IMG/VR virus record: IMGVR_UViG_3300044823_000365
Coordinates: 62,001-126,000 of that record
DNA from: a virus
Length of the DNA stretch: 64,000 nucleotides
Strand: one strand, 5' to 3'
Position 1 is the first letter of the stretch. The number at the start of each line of letters is the position of its first letter. This document shows, piece after piece, positions 55,015 to 62,520 of the stretch. The position numbers were made by a program, and so were the translations under genes. The notes beneath the pieces were generated by a model. That model was not told the origin of the DNA and did not search any database. It saw only the letters and a list, made by a program, of their open reading frames with translations.

Positions 55015-55628
55015 GCCGCGTGACGCTTAACGACAACGGCGAGTTGGTGCCCCGCGTGCCGACCTGCGAAGCGGAAGTGGATGGCAAGCTGTGCGGGTGC
55101 AGGGACGTGTGGGGGAGGGCAAAAGACCGCTGGGTCTGTTTTGCCCACGGCCCCGAAGCATCGGCTTTTGAGTTTAAATGCGGGTGCGAAATTGGAGAAT
55201 GTCAACAATTCCACGGGCTTGGCTTGGGCTCCCGCATACGACCTGGTGATGCGGCGGCGGTGTATATCATGTTTACTCCGAAACAAGAACAACGGCTGCA
55301 AGAACGTGCACAAGTGGTCATAGACATGGTGAATTGGTTGCGTCCACGCTTCCGGTCCTACAACAGTAACCAGAAAATGCAGGTCTTAGATACAATTGGG
55401 GCGTCCGTCTACTACCTTCCGTCTGTCTACACGAACAAGAAACAAAAAGGCTACACCAACCATCATGTCTATCCCCGGAATAAAGCAGCCCGAGACCTGC
55501 TGACGGCCCCGCAGGACGCGACGCTGGAAGAGTTCCTGAAGGCATACAAAGAGTCATACGGAATAGTCACGTGGATGACTAAAGAAGAGCACGGCAAAAT
55601 CCCTAAACACAAGCACGAAGCTCCTTAA
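55011..55628 (+). CDS. Hypothetical zinc-containing protein, 205 aa
   Basis: CEAEVDGKLCGC and CGCEIGECQQFH in the N-terminal half suggest zinc sites; the C-terminal half includes GYTNHHVYPRNKAARDLLTAP, an HNH-like HH but without a full core. Function unknown. Confidence 0.55.
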   Translation: MSRVTLNDNGELVPRVPTCEAEVDGKLCGCRDVWGRAKDRWVCFAHGPEASAFEFKCGCEIGECQQFHGLGLGSRIRPGDAAAVYIMFTPKQEQRLQERAQVVIDMVNWLRPRFRSYNSNQKMQVLDTIGASVYYLPSVYTNKKQKGYTNHHVYPRNKAARDLLTAPQDATLEEFLKAYKESYGIVTWMTKEEHGKIPKHKHEAP

Positions 55629-55652
55629 TAAAATCCTGAAAGACCGCAAGCC

Positions 55653-55925
55653 CTAGCTCGCCAGCCTCCACAGGTCGTTGCGCTTCGCTACGTGCAGGCG
55701 CTCGATCACCCCGGCGATGCGGAGCCGCTTCTGGGCCGTGCGAAGCTCGTGATGCCACTCCAAGCCTTCCTTGCCGTGGCTGCACATGCTGCCTGACTCC
55801 AGCCGTGGAAAGAGCAGGGCAGCCAAGCGATATTGGTAGCGGGTCGTGAGCGGGCCGTTTTGCAGCACCTTCACGACCGCCTCGTCGAACTGCTTGCCTC
55901 TCGACATTGGTATCGCAGTATTCAT
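55653..55925 (-). CDS. Winged-helix DNA-binding protein, 90 aa
   Basis: Leftward. Start ATG 55925 with AAGGAGGAG. FDEAVVKVLQNGPLTTRYQYRLAALLFPRL and a downstream WHHELRTAQKRLRIAGVIERL segment fit a small winged helix. A GCACGG/CCGTGC palindrome lies in its upstream region and could be its operator. Confidence 0.55.
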   Translation of the reverse strand: MNTAIPMSRGKQFDEAVVKVLQNGPLTTRYQYRLAALLFPRLESGSMCSHGKEGLEWHHELRTAQKRLRIAGVIERLHVAKRNDLWRLAS

Positions 55926-55978
55926 GACTCCTCCTTGAGAGTCGCACGGAACTGCCGTGCGGCGGAGGAAGGGGGAAA

Positions 55979-56289
55979 ATGATCGATAGAAACAGCACGC
56001 CCAGAGAGCGCAGGACTTCCAAGGGAAAGTCGAAGCCGTCCCGCGCCCCATCATCAAAGCCAACCACGGCAAATTCACGTACCGGGAAATGGGGTACCTC
56101 ATCATGGAAAGCGCGTCCTTGGTCGCCGCCGAACAGGCGCTCCGATGGGCCGCCAAAAAGAGGCAACGCGGCAACGGAATGCATTGGGAGATGACAAGCG
56201 AGTGCGACGAGCATTGCGCTGATTGCCACCGCCCATACGGAGAACACCTCAAACCGGATCAAAAATGCCCGGAGACCTCAAATGGATAA
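55979..56289 (+). CDS. Hypothetical protein with CxxC (frameshifted)
   Basis: ATG 55979 follows GGAGGAAGGGGG. In the -1 frame the translation is coding from AAACAG (QHAQRAQDFQGKVEAVPRP) through MGYLIMESASLVAAEQ to CDEHCADCH and the stop at 56289; the zero frame is not. A missing A in the AGAAAC run would restore one 102-aa gene. The ATG at 56089 gives a 66-aa alternative. Confidence 0.45.
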
Positions 56290-56650
56290 GCGTGTCCTGC
56301 TTGTGGACGACGACCCCGACGTGCGGGAGGGCTTCGCTGCGTTCTTCGAGCGCAAGGGCTACAAGGTCAGCCAGCAAGCGGGGGGCCGCGGGGCATTCGA
56401 GCTTTACAAGGAGCGGGGGCCGTTCGATTTCGTCCTGACCGATTTCAATTTCATCGGCAGCAAGGAGATTCGCCACGGGGCGGACTTGCCGCGCGAGATT
56501 CGCAAGCTGGTTCCCGCCCAGCGCATGGCGCTGATGTCCGGCGACCCGAGGGCGGCCCTTGAAGCCTTGGACGATTCGGTCAAGGACGTGCCCCTGTTGG
56601 AAAAGCCATTCTCGCTGCGAAATCTTACGGAGTTGTTGCCTGGGGCCTAG
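56282..56650 (+). CDS. Response-regulator receiver-domain protein
   Basis: 122 aa, a lone REC domain. Acidic pocket DDD (residues 8-11), phospho-acceptor Asp in VLTDFN near 53, and the conserved Lys in LEKPF near 107. No output domain. Phage REC proteins are unusual; it may sequester phosphate from host kinases or regulate the adjacent AAA+ ATPase. Confidence 0.82.
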   Translation: MDKRVLLVDDDPDVREGFAAFFERKGYKVSQQAGGRGAFELYKERGPFDFVLTDFNFIGSKEIRHGADLPREIRKLVPAQRMALMSGDPRAALEALDDSVKDVPLLEKPFSLRNLTELLPGA

Positions 56651-56656
56651 TATTAG
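56651..56656 (+). promoter_or_regulatory. -10 element 5 nt before ATG
   Basis: CTAG-TATTAG, GCTTC, ATG at 56662. Confidence 0.5.
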
Positions 56657-56661
56657 GCTTC

Positions 56662-58491
56662 ATGGGCAAAAACCGCGATTACAACGAAGACGAGCCGGAA
56701 ACAGCAACAGAAGGCCAGCCGAAACGCGACAGCGGCGGAGTCGCGGACGACGACCAGAACGAGTACTACCACTGGAGCCTGCACAAGGGGCTGTACCGCC
56801 CCGTGGGCAAGACCCAGGATACCGTCCCCGCTGGCATCTACGAGATCGACAACGACAATGCGGGCTGGTACCTCAGCAAGGTCAAGTTCCCGTCCGACAC
56901 CCTGCTCCGGCTGCCGGGCATGCCCATCGACTACATCCTCGACCAGATCAAGGTCTTCTGGGAGCGCGAAAGCCTTTTCCAGCAGACGGGGCTGCTGCAC
57001 AAGCGGGGCATCCTCATGTACGGCCCGGCGGGGTCGGGAAAGACCAGCATCATCCGCCTGCTGTGCGACGACGTTGTGAAGCGCGACGGCATCGTGGTCA
57101 TGGTCACCAATTGCAGGCTGGCCGAGAACGCCCTCGGCGGCATCCGCCAGATCGAGGCGCGGCGGCCGATCCTCACCATCATCGAGGACATCGAGACTTT
57201 CATGGGGAGCAGCGACGAGTCCTCGTCCGCCCGCGCCCTGCTGGCGCTCCTCGACGGCGAGACGCAGGTGGAGCATATAGTCCATCTCGCTTGTCCTGCC
57301 CCTGAAACACGTATTTTGAAGGCCGATCTTTCCTGGGTACGGGCAGATGAACTAGTACCGGGAGATAGAATAGCGGCCTTTGATGAGACCCGCAAATTCG
57401 GCAAAGGTCTGGGAAGAAAGCTGAGAGTTGCTACAGTTGAAGCCTGCCCGCTGGTTACAAAAAAACGGTTTCGGGTAAAAATGGAAAGCGGCACGGAAAT
57501 CGTGGTTAGCGAGCACCATCCGTTCTTAGTTAAGTTAGGCTCTTGTTCTCCTGAATGGCGTTTTGTTGAAGACCTTAAGGCGGCCAACCGAGTAGTTTCA
57601 ATCGGCAAGCCATGGGAGACCGACGCTTCCGAAGCGGGAGCCTATTTGTCCGCCCAGTACGATGCGGAAGGCAGCCTCAATATCGGCGACAACAACACGG
57701 GGGGTCGGACGTTTCGTGTGAAATGGGCTCAAGCGAAGGGGATAGTAGTCGATAAGACAAAGAAATTTCTTAACGAAACGGGGTTCAACTTCACAGCTTA
57801 CGACCGCAAGCCGCAAACAACCAGCGGAGGGAGGGGGGTGTGCCAAGATGGCAAGACCCCGCTACGTCCGCAGATAGGCATAGACCTCAAAGGAGGAAAA
57901 TGGAAACAGCTTAAATTTCTCGGCTCCATTCGTCCGATCCGGCTTCTAGCCAACCAATTGTTGTTAAAAATTTTGGATGGAACTAAAATCTGCCCGGAGT
58001 ACGACAAGGTAGTGTCTGTTGAAGAAATCGGACCTGGTCCTGTTGTTGCTCTTGGAACCAGCACCAAAACCTTTATAGGCGAGGGGTTACTTCAACACAA
58101 CACCACCAACAAGCCGGACCAGCTTGAGGACCGCATCGTGAAGCGCCCCGGTCGCTTCGACCTCGTGGTGGGGCTGAACCACCCGGTGGCCGAGGCGCGG
58201 AGGGCCTACCTGCGTAACCTGCTCAAGGACCACATGCCGGAGAAGGAACTGGACGAGTTGGTCGATGCCACGGAGGGGCTGGGCTTGGCCCACCTGCGCG
58301 AGCTTGTCGTGGCGTCCTATTGCCTCGGGCTGGACCGCAAGGAGACCTTGGCCCGCCTCAAGACCAACTTCAAGAAAGGGTCGCTGAAGATCAAGTCCGG
58401 CAAGGAAACGATGGGCTTCACGGTGAATTTCCCGCAGGCGGAAGACGAAAAGCCGAGGCTCAGCCGTGTCGCCGGTGAGGAGGATGACTGA
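56662..58491 (+). CDS. AAA+ ATPase (BCS1/FtsH-like fold) with intein at sensor 1
   Basis: 609 aa; extein 339 aa. Walker A GPAGSGKTS near residue 126, Walker B LTIIEDIE near 173, then sensor 1 TTN interrupted by the intein, arginine finger RPGRFD and a C-terminal lid. The layout matches classical AAA unfoldases or remodelers; the N-terminal 50 residues are polar. The start is fixed by the -10 box 5 nt upstream. Operon partner of the REC gene. Confidence 0.85.
   Translation: MGKNRDYNEDEPETATEGQPKRDSGGVADDDQNEYYHWSLHKGLYRPVGKTQDTVPAGIYEIDNDNAGWYLSKVKFPSDTLLRLPGMPIDYILDQIKVFWERESLFQQTGLLHKRGILMYGPAGSGKTSIIRLLCDDVVKRDGIVVMVTNCRLAENALGGIRQIEARRPILTIIEDIETFMGSSDESSSARALLALLDGETQVEHIVHLACPAPETRILKADLSWVRADELVPGDRIAAFDETRKFGKGLGRKLRVATVEACPLVTKKRFRVKMESGTEIVVSEHHPFLVKLGSCSPEWRFVEDLKAANRVVSIGKPWETDASEAGAYLSAQYDAEGSLNIGDNNTGGRTFRVKWAQAKGIVVDKTKKFLNETGFNFTAYDRKPQTTSGGRGVCQDGKTPLRPQIGIDLKGGKWKQLKFLGSIRPIRLLANQLLLKILDGTKICPEYDKVVSVEEIGPGPVVALGTSTKTFIGEGLLQHNTTNKPDQLEDRIVKRPGRFDLVVGLNHPVAEARRAYLRNLLKDHMPEKELDELVDATEGLGLAHLRELVVASYCLGLDRKETLARLKTNFKKGSLKIKSGKETMGFTVNFPQAEDEKPRLSRVAGEEDD
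57292..58101 (+). mobile_element. Intein 4 (270 aa, degenerate LAGLIDADG-like)
   Basis: Starts CPAPETRILKADL after HLA, has block-B-like SEHHPFLVKLG, one LAGLIDADG-like helix (GAYLSAQYDAEGS) and ends GEGLLQHN before Thr. Shorter than the others; the endonuclease is probably reduced while splicing residues remain. Confidence 0.88.
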
Positions 58492-58712
58492 TGGCCAGGA
58501 AACTCAAGAAGCTCCGCCTATACTGGAAAGACCCGGACAACGACAACCGCGGGACCTTGGAGGAATGGTGCAGGGAAAACAAGCGGGATTTTACCGAAGT
58601 AGGTGCCATCCTCGAAAAGCTAGGCGTATGGTCCGAAGACATCGTCATCGAAGTGGATGTAGAAAACAAGACGTGCCGCGTGGTGAGTCGGGAAGAACGG
58701 GGATACGATTGA
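58491..58712 (+). CDS. Hypothetical protein, 73 aa
   Basis: ATG overlaps the AAA+ stop (TGATG). Basic N-terminus (ARKLKKLRLYW). Unknown. Confidence 0.55.
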   Translation: MARKLKKLRLYWKDPDNDNRGTLEEWCRENKRDFTEVGAILEKLGVWSEDIVIEVDVENKTCRVVSREERGYD

Positions 58713-58861
58713 TGGCTAGCATCATCCTCATCACCGAGGAGCAGTACCGCCTCATCACGGCTTCCGAATTGCATGGTATACTGGACTCTGCCACGACCGA
58801 CGGGACGACTCTGTATTTCGTCCTGAGGAAGGAACGAACGGCAGACAATGGACTGGAATAA
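58712..58861 (+). CDS. Hypothetical protein, 49 aa
   Basis: ATG overlaps the previous stop. Short helix-strand protein (TEEQYRLITASELHGIL). Unknown. Confidence 0.5.
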   Translation: MASIILITEEQYRLITASELHGILDSATTDGTTLYFVLRKERTADNGLE

Positions 58862-59138
58862 GCTAGCCAGAAGGGCTTTTCTCGTGGCCGTGGTGCCGGG
58901 GGGAGCCGTCTTGGGAATTTATTGGATTGCCGAGCACCATTACAAAAAAGCCCGGCAGCCGAAACCGCAACCCAAGCCGTACAAGGATTGCGTCTGCTGC
59001 GGCGAATGCATGTTGATGCTGAAGCACAGGGCTATCCACCGCTGGATCAATCATCTTGCGGAAGAGCACGAAATTTCTTATGGGGACGCGCAAGAGACCT
59101 TGCGCTGGGCGCATGGAATGTATGAAACTCACGCCTAG
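58848..59138 (+). CDS. Membrane-anchored zinc protein, 96 aa
   Basis: N-terminal transmembrane helix (AFLVAVVPGGAVLGIYWI) then a basic Pro-rich linker and CVCCGECMLMLKHRAIHRWINHLAEEH, a possible zinc finger. Overlaps both neighbours. Confidence 0.55.
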   Translation: MDWNKLARRAFLVAVVPGGAVLGIYWIAEHHYKKARQPKPQPKPYKDCVCCGECMLMLKHRAIHRWINHLAEEHEISYGDAQETLRWAHGMYETHA

Positions 59139-59340
59139 AAAAGCATTGGCGAATCCGCTGGCGAAGTTCAAGCGCCGCGAGTACGTCCGCTGGGTCGCCC
59201 AGGACGAGACCGAAGGAACCGGGGAATACTATTGGCGCATGCGGAATGGTGATGGAAGAGCCGATGTCATCGACGACGAGGAATTCCAGCGGACGCTCGC
59301 CCTGACGCGGCCCCGCAGGCGGAAGAAGGCAAAGAAATGA
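59122..59340 (+). CDS. Small basic protein, 72 aa
   Basis: From MKLTPRKALANPLAKF (ATG 59122; 59113 also in frame). YVRWVAQDETEGTGEYYW is strand-like; C-terminus PRRRKKAKK is strongly basic, suggesting nucleic-acid binding. Confidence 0.5.
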   Translation: MKLTPRKALANPLAKFKRREYVRWVAQDETEGTGEYYWRMRNGDGRADVIDDEEFQRTLALTRPRRRKKAKK

Positions 59341-59537
59341 GGCAATGGGACGAATACGAGAAGTACCGCAAGGAATATACCGGCGATATACCGGCCGAGG
59401 CGATACTGGGTATGCTTGCGACCTTGGCGTGGAGCACCGCGGAAGATTACAACTACGACCCACCGCCGCTCGTCACGTTCAAACCCACGCCGCCCGACTC
59501 TCTTGAAAGAGAAATAAAATGGGCGACTTTGAAATAA
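59337..59537 (+). CDS. Hypothetical protein, 66 aa
   Basis: ATGA overlap with the previous gene; tyrosine-rich N-terminus and Pro-rich C-terminus. Unknown. Confidence 0.5.
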   Translation: MRQWDEYEKYRKEYTGDIPAEAILGMLATLAWSTAEDYNYDPPPLVTFKPTPPDSLEREIKWATLK

Positions 59538-59803
59538 ACGGGGTTCGGCTGGTGATGACTTGCGGAGCCTGCCCCGAGCAGTACGACGCTTTCATCGGCG
59601 GCGAGCTGGTCGGCTACTTGCGGCTGCGCCACGGGTATTTTCGCGCCTCGTGCCCGTGGGTAAACGGCGAAACGGTCTATTCGGCCGAGACTGTCGGCGA
59701 CGGGATATTCGAGCCCGAGGAACGCGAGGCGCATCTGAACAACGCCGTCCTCGGCATCAAGAAGTGGCATGAAGATCGGGCCGTCAAGGGGGCAGAAACG
59801 TGA
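59519..59803 (+). CDS. Hypothetical protein, 94 aa
   Basis: GVRLVMTCGACPEQYDAF..., beta-rich with CGAC and SCPW. Overlaps the previous gene by 19 nt and GAAAGAGA precedes the ATG. Confidence 0.5.
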   Translation: MGDFEINGVRLVMTCGACPEQYDAFIGGELVGYLRLRHGYFRASCPWVNGETVYSAETVGDGIFEPEEREAHLNNAVLGIKKWHEDRAVKGAET

Positions 59804-60005
59804 GAAAAATACTGTGCTTTATCGGCATGCACAGCCCCCGGATTACTCGCAAGGTTTTCTGGGCAATGTGCATCGTGCCGAATTGATGTGCGTTTGCGGG
59901 CGACGTTTCGAAGGTTTTGCGGCGGGCAAGTTCGGGCGCGTATACCCCGCCAAAACGCCGTCGGAATTTTGGGTCGCGTACGATGCGGGGAAGTTAGGCG
60001 CATAA
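59800..60005 (+). CDS. Small zinc protein, possible frameshift
   Basis: GTG start gives MRKILCFIGMHSPRITRKVF, then a -1 shift at the TTTTC tract would continue LGNVHRAELMCVCGRRFEGF to the TAA at 60005. The continuous alternative frame from ATG 59769 reads less naturally at its N-terminus. Its stop lies in an operator-like repeat. Confidence 0.4.
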
Positions 60006-60050
60006 TTCCCGAAGATAGCTGTTGACAGAAACCGGACTTTCGAGTATTAT
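59993..60050 (+). promoter_or_regulatory. Operator-like repeat plus sigma70 promoter for the tRNA-Pro cluster
   Basis: GTTAGGCGC-ATAATTCCC-GAAGATAG leads to TTGACA (60022-60027), a 17-nt spacer and TATTAT (60045-60050), the best consensus promoter in the window. Confidence 0.8.
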
Positions 60051-60056
60051 CAGTGC

Positions 60057-60204
60057 ATGCGTAACTTGAACCCAATGCGACCGCAGCCCAAGTGGCTCGG
60101 GGTTTACGTGACCGATTGACGGTCAGCGACCCTGAGCGGAATAGCCGCAGGGGTATGGTTCAGAGCAGTTCCTTCCTGTGGTAATTCCAGTAAAAAGAGT
60201 TTAA
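60057..60204 (+). ncRNA. Leader RNA ahead of tRNA-Pro
   Basis: Transcript start region with a 20-codon ORF from ATG 60057 (6 nt after TATTAT) to 60119, then about 85 nt of structured-looking sequence (ACCGATTGACGGT, GCGG..CCGC). Unidentified. Confidence 0.35.
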
Positions 60205-60278
60205 CGCCGATTAGGTGGACGGACGACCGCACGTTTCGGGTACGTGACCAGCCGGTTCAATTCCGGCATCGGCGACCA
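60205..60278 (+). tRNA. tRNA-Pro(CGG)
   Basis: Acceptor CGCCGAT/ATCGGCG with the C1-G72 pair typical of tRNA-Pro, anticodon stem CACGT/ACGTG with loop TTCGGGT, encoded CCA. Confidence 0.92.
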
Positions 60279-60944
60279 TCAGCCCGTAGGTGGACGGACG
60301 ACCGCCTGCTTTGGGAGCAGGACCACCGAGTTCAATTCTCGGCGGGCTGACCAATTAAGGCCCATGAAGTTGGGGGTCAAGGAGTGGCAGTTGGGACAAA
60401 GTAAGTCAACATTATCGCGACGGCTGTTTTTATCATTGCCGTCTATGTGATGAAGCTGGACGGGGATGTTGCCTGTGATGGAATGGGCTTCACTCCAACC
60501 GCACCTTTGGCATTTGGCTCCGAACAGGCGGATCATTGCCCGACGTGCAAAACGCTTTGATGCAGCAAACTCGTTCTTAAGCCACAACTCTAAGTTGGAC
60601 ATAAATGCGGCTTCTTGATAAGAACAGGATTGTATGCAAATGGGGCAACGTTTTCCGGCCGTATTGGGAGGTCTCGTAAACTTGGCACCACAAGCAGCAC
60701 AAGTGCGAGTCCTTGGTTTATTATGCGATGTTTGACCCGTCAAGTTGTGCCGGGCAGCACAGGAGTGATCGCAAAATTTCTTTGTACGAACCCAAGGGAC
60801 TTTTTGGTTGTCGGGAACAAGAATGATCTTCGTGCAATGCAAACAGCGGTTTGGGTTGGCCATATATCGATCTATGGCTCGCTGGCGTTTTCTGGCGTTA
60901 GCAAGTTTTGAAGCCGCCAGAAGTTGCGGGCTTATACTGGGCAT
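60279..60944 (-). CDS. HNH endonuclease, antisense to tRNA-Pro
   Basis: 221 aa. N-terminal zinc fingers (NPNRCLHCTK, KFCDHSCAARHN; CAACGAKF, CPICIQSC), then CQRCGWSEAHS, VQLHHIDGNDKNSRRDN and LLCPNCHSL, a full HNH core. The last 25 codons lie over tRNA-Pro(TGG). N-terminal architecture is shared with the HNH gene at 62682. Confidence 0.85.
   Translation of the reverse strand: MPSISPQLLAASKLANARKRQRAIDRYMANPNRCLHCTKIILVPDNQKVPWVRTKKFCDHSCAARHNLTGQTSHNKPRTRTCAACGAKFTRPPNTAGKRCPICIQSCSYQEAAFMSNLELWLKNEFAASKRFARRAMIRLFGAKCQRCGWSEAHSITGNIPVQLHHIDGNDKNSRRDNVDLLCPNCHSLTPNFMGLNWSARRELNSVVLLPKQAVVRPPTG
60280..60353 (+). tRNA. tRNA-Pro(TGG)
   Basis: Acceptor CAGCCCG/CGGGCTG, anticodon stem CCTGC/GCAGG with loop TTTGGGA, encoded CCA. 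Overlapped antisense by the HNH gene. Confidence 0.93.
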
Positions 60945-60994
60945 AAAAGTTCGACTCCCTACCTCTCAATAAAGAGAAAGGAAGTCAGTTTATC

Positions 60995-61068
60995 CGGGGA
61001 CAAGTGTTATGGCCGCACGCCAGCATGGGGTGCTGGTTGTCGGAGTTCAATTCTCCGGTCCCCGACCA
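60995..61068 (+). tRNA. tRNA-Pro(GGG)
   Basis: Acceptor CGGGGAC/GTCCCCG, anticodon stem CCAGC/GCTGG with loop ATGGGGT, encoded CCA. Confidence 0.92.
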
Positions 61069-61090
61069 AGCTTTGTGGTACGATGGGAGA

Positions 61091-61267
61091 ATGAGAGCTT
61101 TCATTAAGTGTGTGACGTGGTCTCCCGCAGCATGCTTCACCTTCGGGGTGTGGCTTTCGTTGCGGGACCAGAACAACGGTATGGCCGCCTACTGTGTGCT
61201 GATGCTGATGGTAGCGTTGATCTTGCTGCGGTATCCGGGCTTCAGGCGAAGAGTCCTTGGTGAGTAG
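61091..61267 (+). CDS. Small membrane protein, 58 aa
   Basis: ATG 61091 behind GGGAGA. Two hydrophobic segments (CVTWSPAACFTFGVWL and YCVLMLMVALILL). Ends basic (RRRVLGE). Unknown. Confidence 0.5.
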   Translation: MRAFIKCVTWSPAACFTFGVWLSLRDQNNGMAAYCVLMLMVALILLRYPGFRRRVLGE

Positions 61268-61384
61268 ATGAAGATCACAGAACGGCTGTACAGATTTGCA
61301 CAGGCCCACTATTGGCTGTCGCCTGTGATAGACCGGATGCGCTGGATGTTCGAGCGGAGATACGATCCGGTGGGGAAGTGGTGA
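61268..61384 (+). CDS. Small basic protein, 38 aa
   Basis: ATG immediately after the previous TAG. Aromatic and basic (RLYRFAQAHYWLSP, RMRWMFERRYD). TGATG overlap with the next gene. Confidence 0.4.
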   Translation: MKITERLYRFAQAHYWLSPVIDRMRWMFERRYDPVGKW

Positions 61385-61578
61385 TGGACGTTGAAGAGAT
61401 GTTCGACGCATACCAGCAAGTTCTGATGAACGGGTTCGTGCCTGAAGTCATGGTCATAGCGTACCCCGAGGGGACTTGGCTGCTGAGGCTGGGAGAGGAG
61501 CCCAAGCTGCTTGGCGAGAAAAAGGAGTTTGAACCCATCATGCTCGGCATGCTGGGCATAAGGAACTTCGGGCTGTAG
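61384..61578 (+). CDS. Hypothetical protein, 64 aa
   Basis: From MDVEEMFDAYQQVL. Ends within the 5' end of the next tRNA gene (stop TAG in its D-arm region). Unknown. Confidence 0.5.
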   Translation: MDVEEMFDAYQQVLMNGFVPEVMVIAYPEGTWLLRLGEEPKLLGEKKEFEPIMLGMLGIRNFGL

Positions 61579-61645
61579 CGCAGTCCGGTAGCGCGCATGC
61601 CTTGGGCGCATGAGGCCGCCCGTTCGAATCGGGTCGCCCCGATCA
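61569..61645 (+). tRNA. tRNA-Pro(TGG), second divergent copy
   Basis: Anticodon stem CATGC/GCATG with loop CTTGGGC, D-arm TA-GCGC...GCGC and T-loop TTCGAAT like bacterial tRNA-Pro. Acceptor CGGGCTG/CGCCCCG has a C-C mismatch, and the gene ends TCA rather than CCA. Possibly decaying, or edited and end-repaired. Confidence 0.75.
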
Positions 61646-61653
61646 AGTTTTGT

Positions 61654-61730
61654 GGCTGTGTCGTACAACGGTATAGTACGTCGGACTCATAACCCGAAGA
61701 CGGTAGGTTCAACTCCTCCCACAGCCACCA
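61654..61730 (+). tRNA. tRNA-Met(CAT), elongator type (or Ile-lysidine type)
   Basis: Acceptor GGCTGTG/CACAGCC, loop CTCATAA, encoded CCA. Normal G1-C72 pair, so not the initiator; elongator Met or tRNA-Ile(CAU) cannot be separated by eye. Confidence 0.88.
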
Positions 61731-61863
61731 AGTTTCAAAAATCCGTCTTTTGTGGTAGTATTGTAGAGCATGAAGAGATAAAAAGAGGAGACACAGATGG
61801 CTACCAACCCTGGCAAGACTACCCACGCCGCGTAATCCTGGGCGGTCAAGGAGAAACAGCCAT

Positions 61864-62481
61864 ATGTTGTCCAAACTTATCGACGCTTTGCGTCGGGTTT
61901 TGCAGTTCAAGGTCCGCCGCTGGCATGTCAGCATGGGGGGCTGGAACGAGCATAATGCCCGGATTATCATCGGGTGCGATGCTCAGATTTGGTATTGGAT
62001 TCTCATTGAATTCGTTGCGTGGGACCTGCAAACGTATCTCTGCCACTGGCTCGGTTACATCCCGTTGCCGGGCTTTATTTGCCGCATCAAGGGCCACTGG
62101 GACAAGGACGAGCCCGAGTATTTCGAGCCGTTCGGGCAGTGGTTCGGCAACGACGTGGGGAGCTTGTGGCACAGCTTCGTGTGCGACCCGCTGCTCCAGT
62201 GGGTGTGGAAGCACAAGGGCCAAAACGAGGTCAGCTTCGAGTTGACGCTGGACGAGGCCCGCAAGAAGTTCGCCCACGACCCGGAGCAGTACCAGTGGGT
62301 CGAGCGGCACATCGAGGAGTACAAGCGGTACGACGCCGAGCAGACGGCCGAAATCCGGGAGAAGTACCGCAAGGGCGAACTTACCCGCGAGGAGGCCCTT
62401 GAGAAATTGGAGTGGATCGACGAAAACGACGATCTCGGCAGCGACAAGCTCGCGGAGATTCTTGACAAGGCCAGCGAATAG
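61864..62481 (+). CDS. Hypothetical protein, 205 aa
   Basis: N-terminal half has tryptophan-rich hydrophobic segments (WYWILIEFVAWDLQTYL); C-terminal half is charged and helical (EEYKRYDAEQTAEIREKYRKG). Possibly membrane-associated. AAGGAGAA ribosome site. Confidence 0.55.
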   Translation: MLSKLIDALRRVLQFKVRRWHVSMGGWNEHNARIIIGCDAQIWYWILIEFVAWDLQTYLCHWLGYIPLPGFICRIKGHWDKDEPEYFEPFGQWFGNDVGSLWHSFVCDPLLQWVWKHKGQNEVSFELTLDEARKKFAHDPEQYQWVERHIEEYKRYDAEQTAEIREKYRKGELTREEALEKLEWIDENDDLGSDKLAEILDKASE

Positions 62482-62520
62482 CAGTATCTATAGTAGGGAG
62501 CCGCGGGGTTCCCAGAGTTT

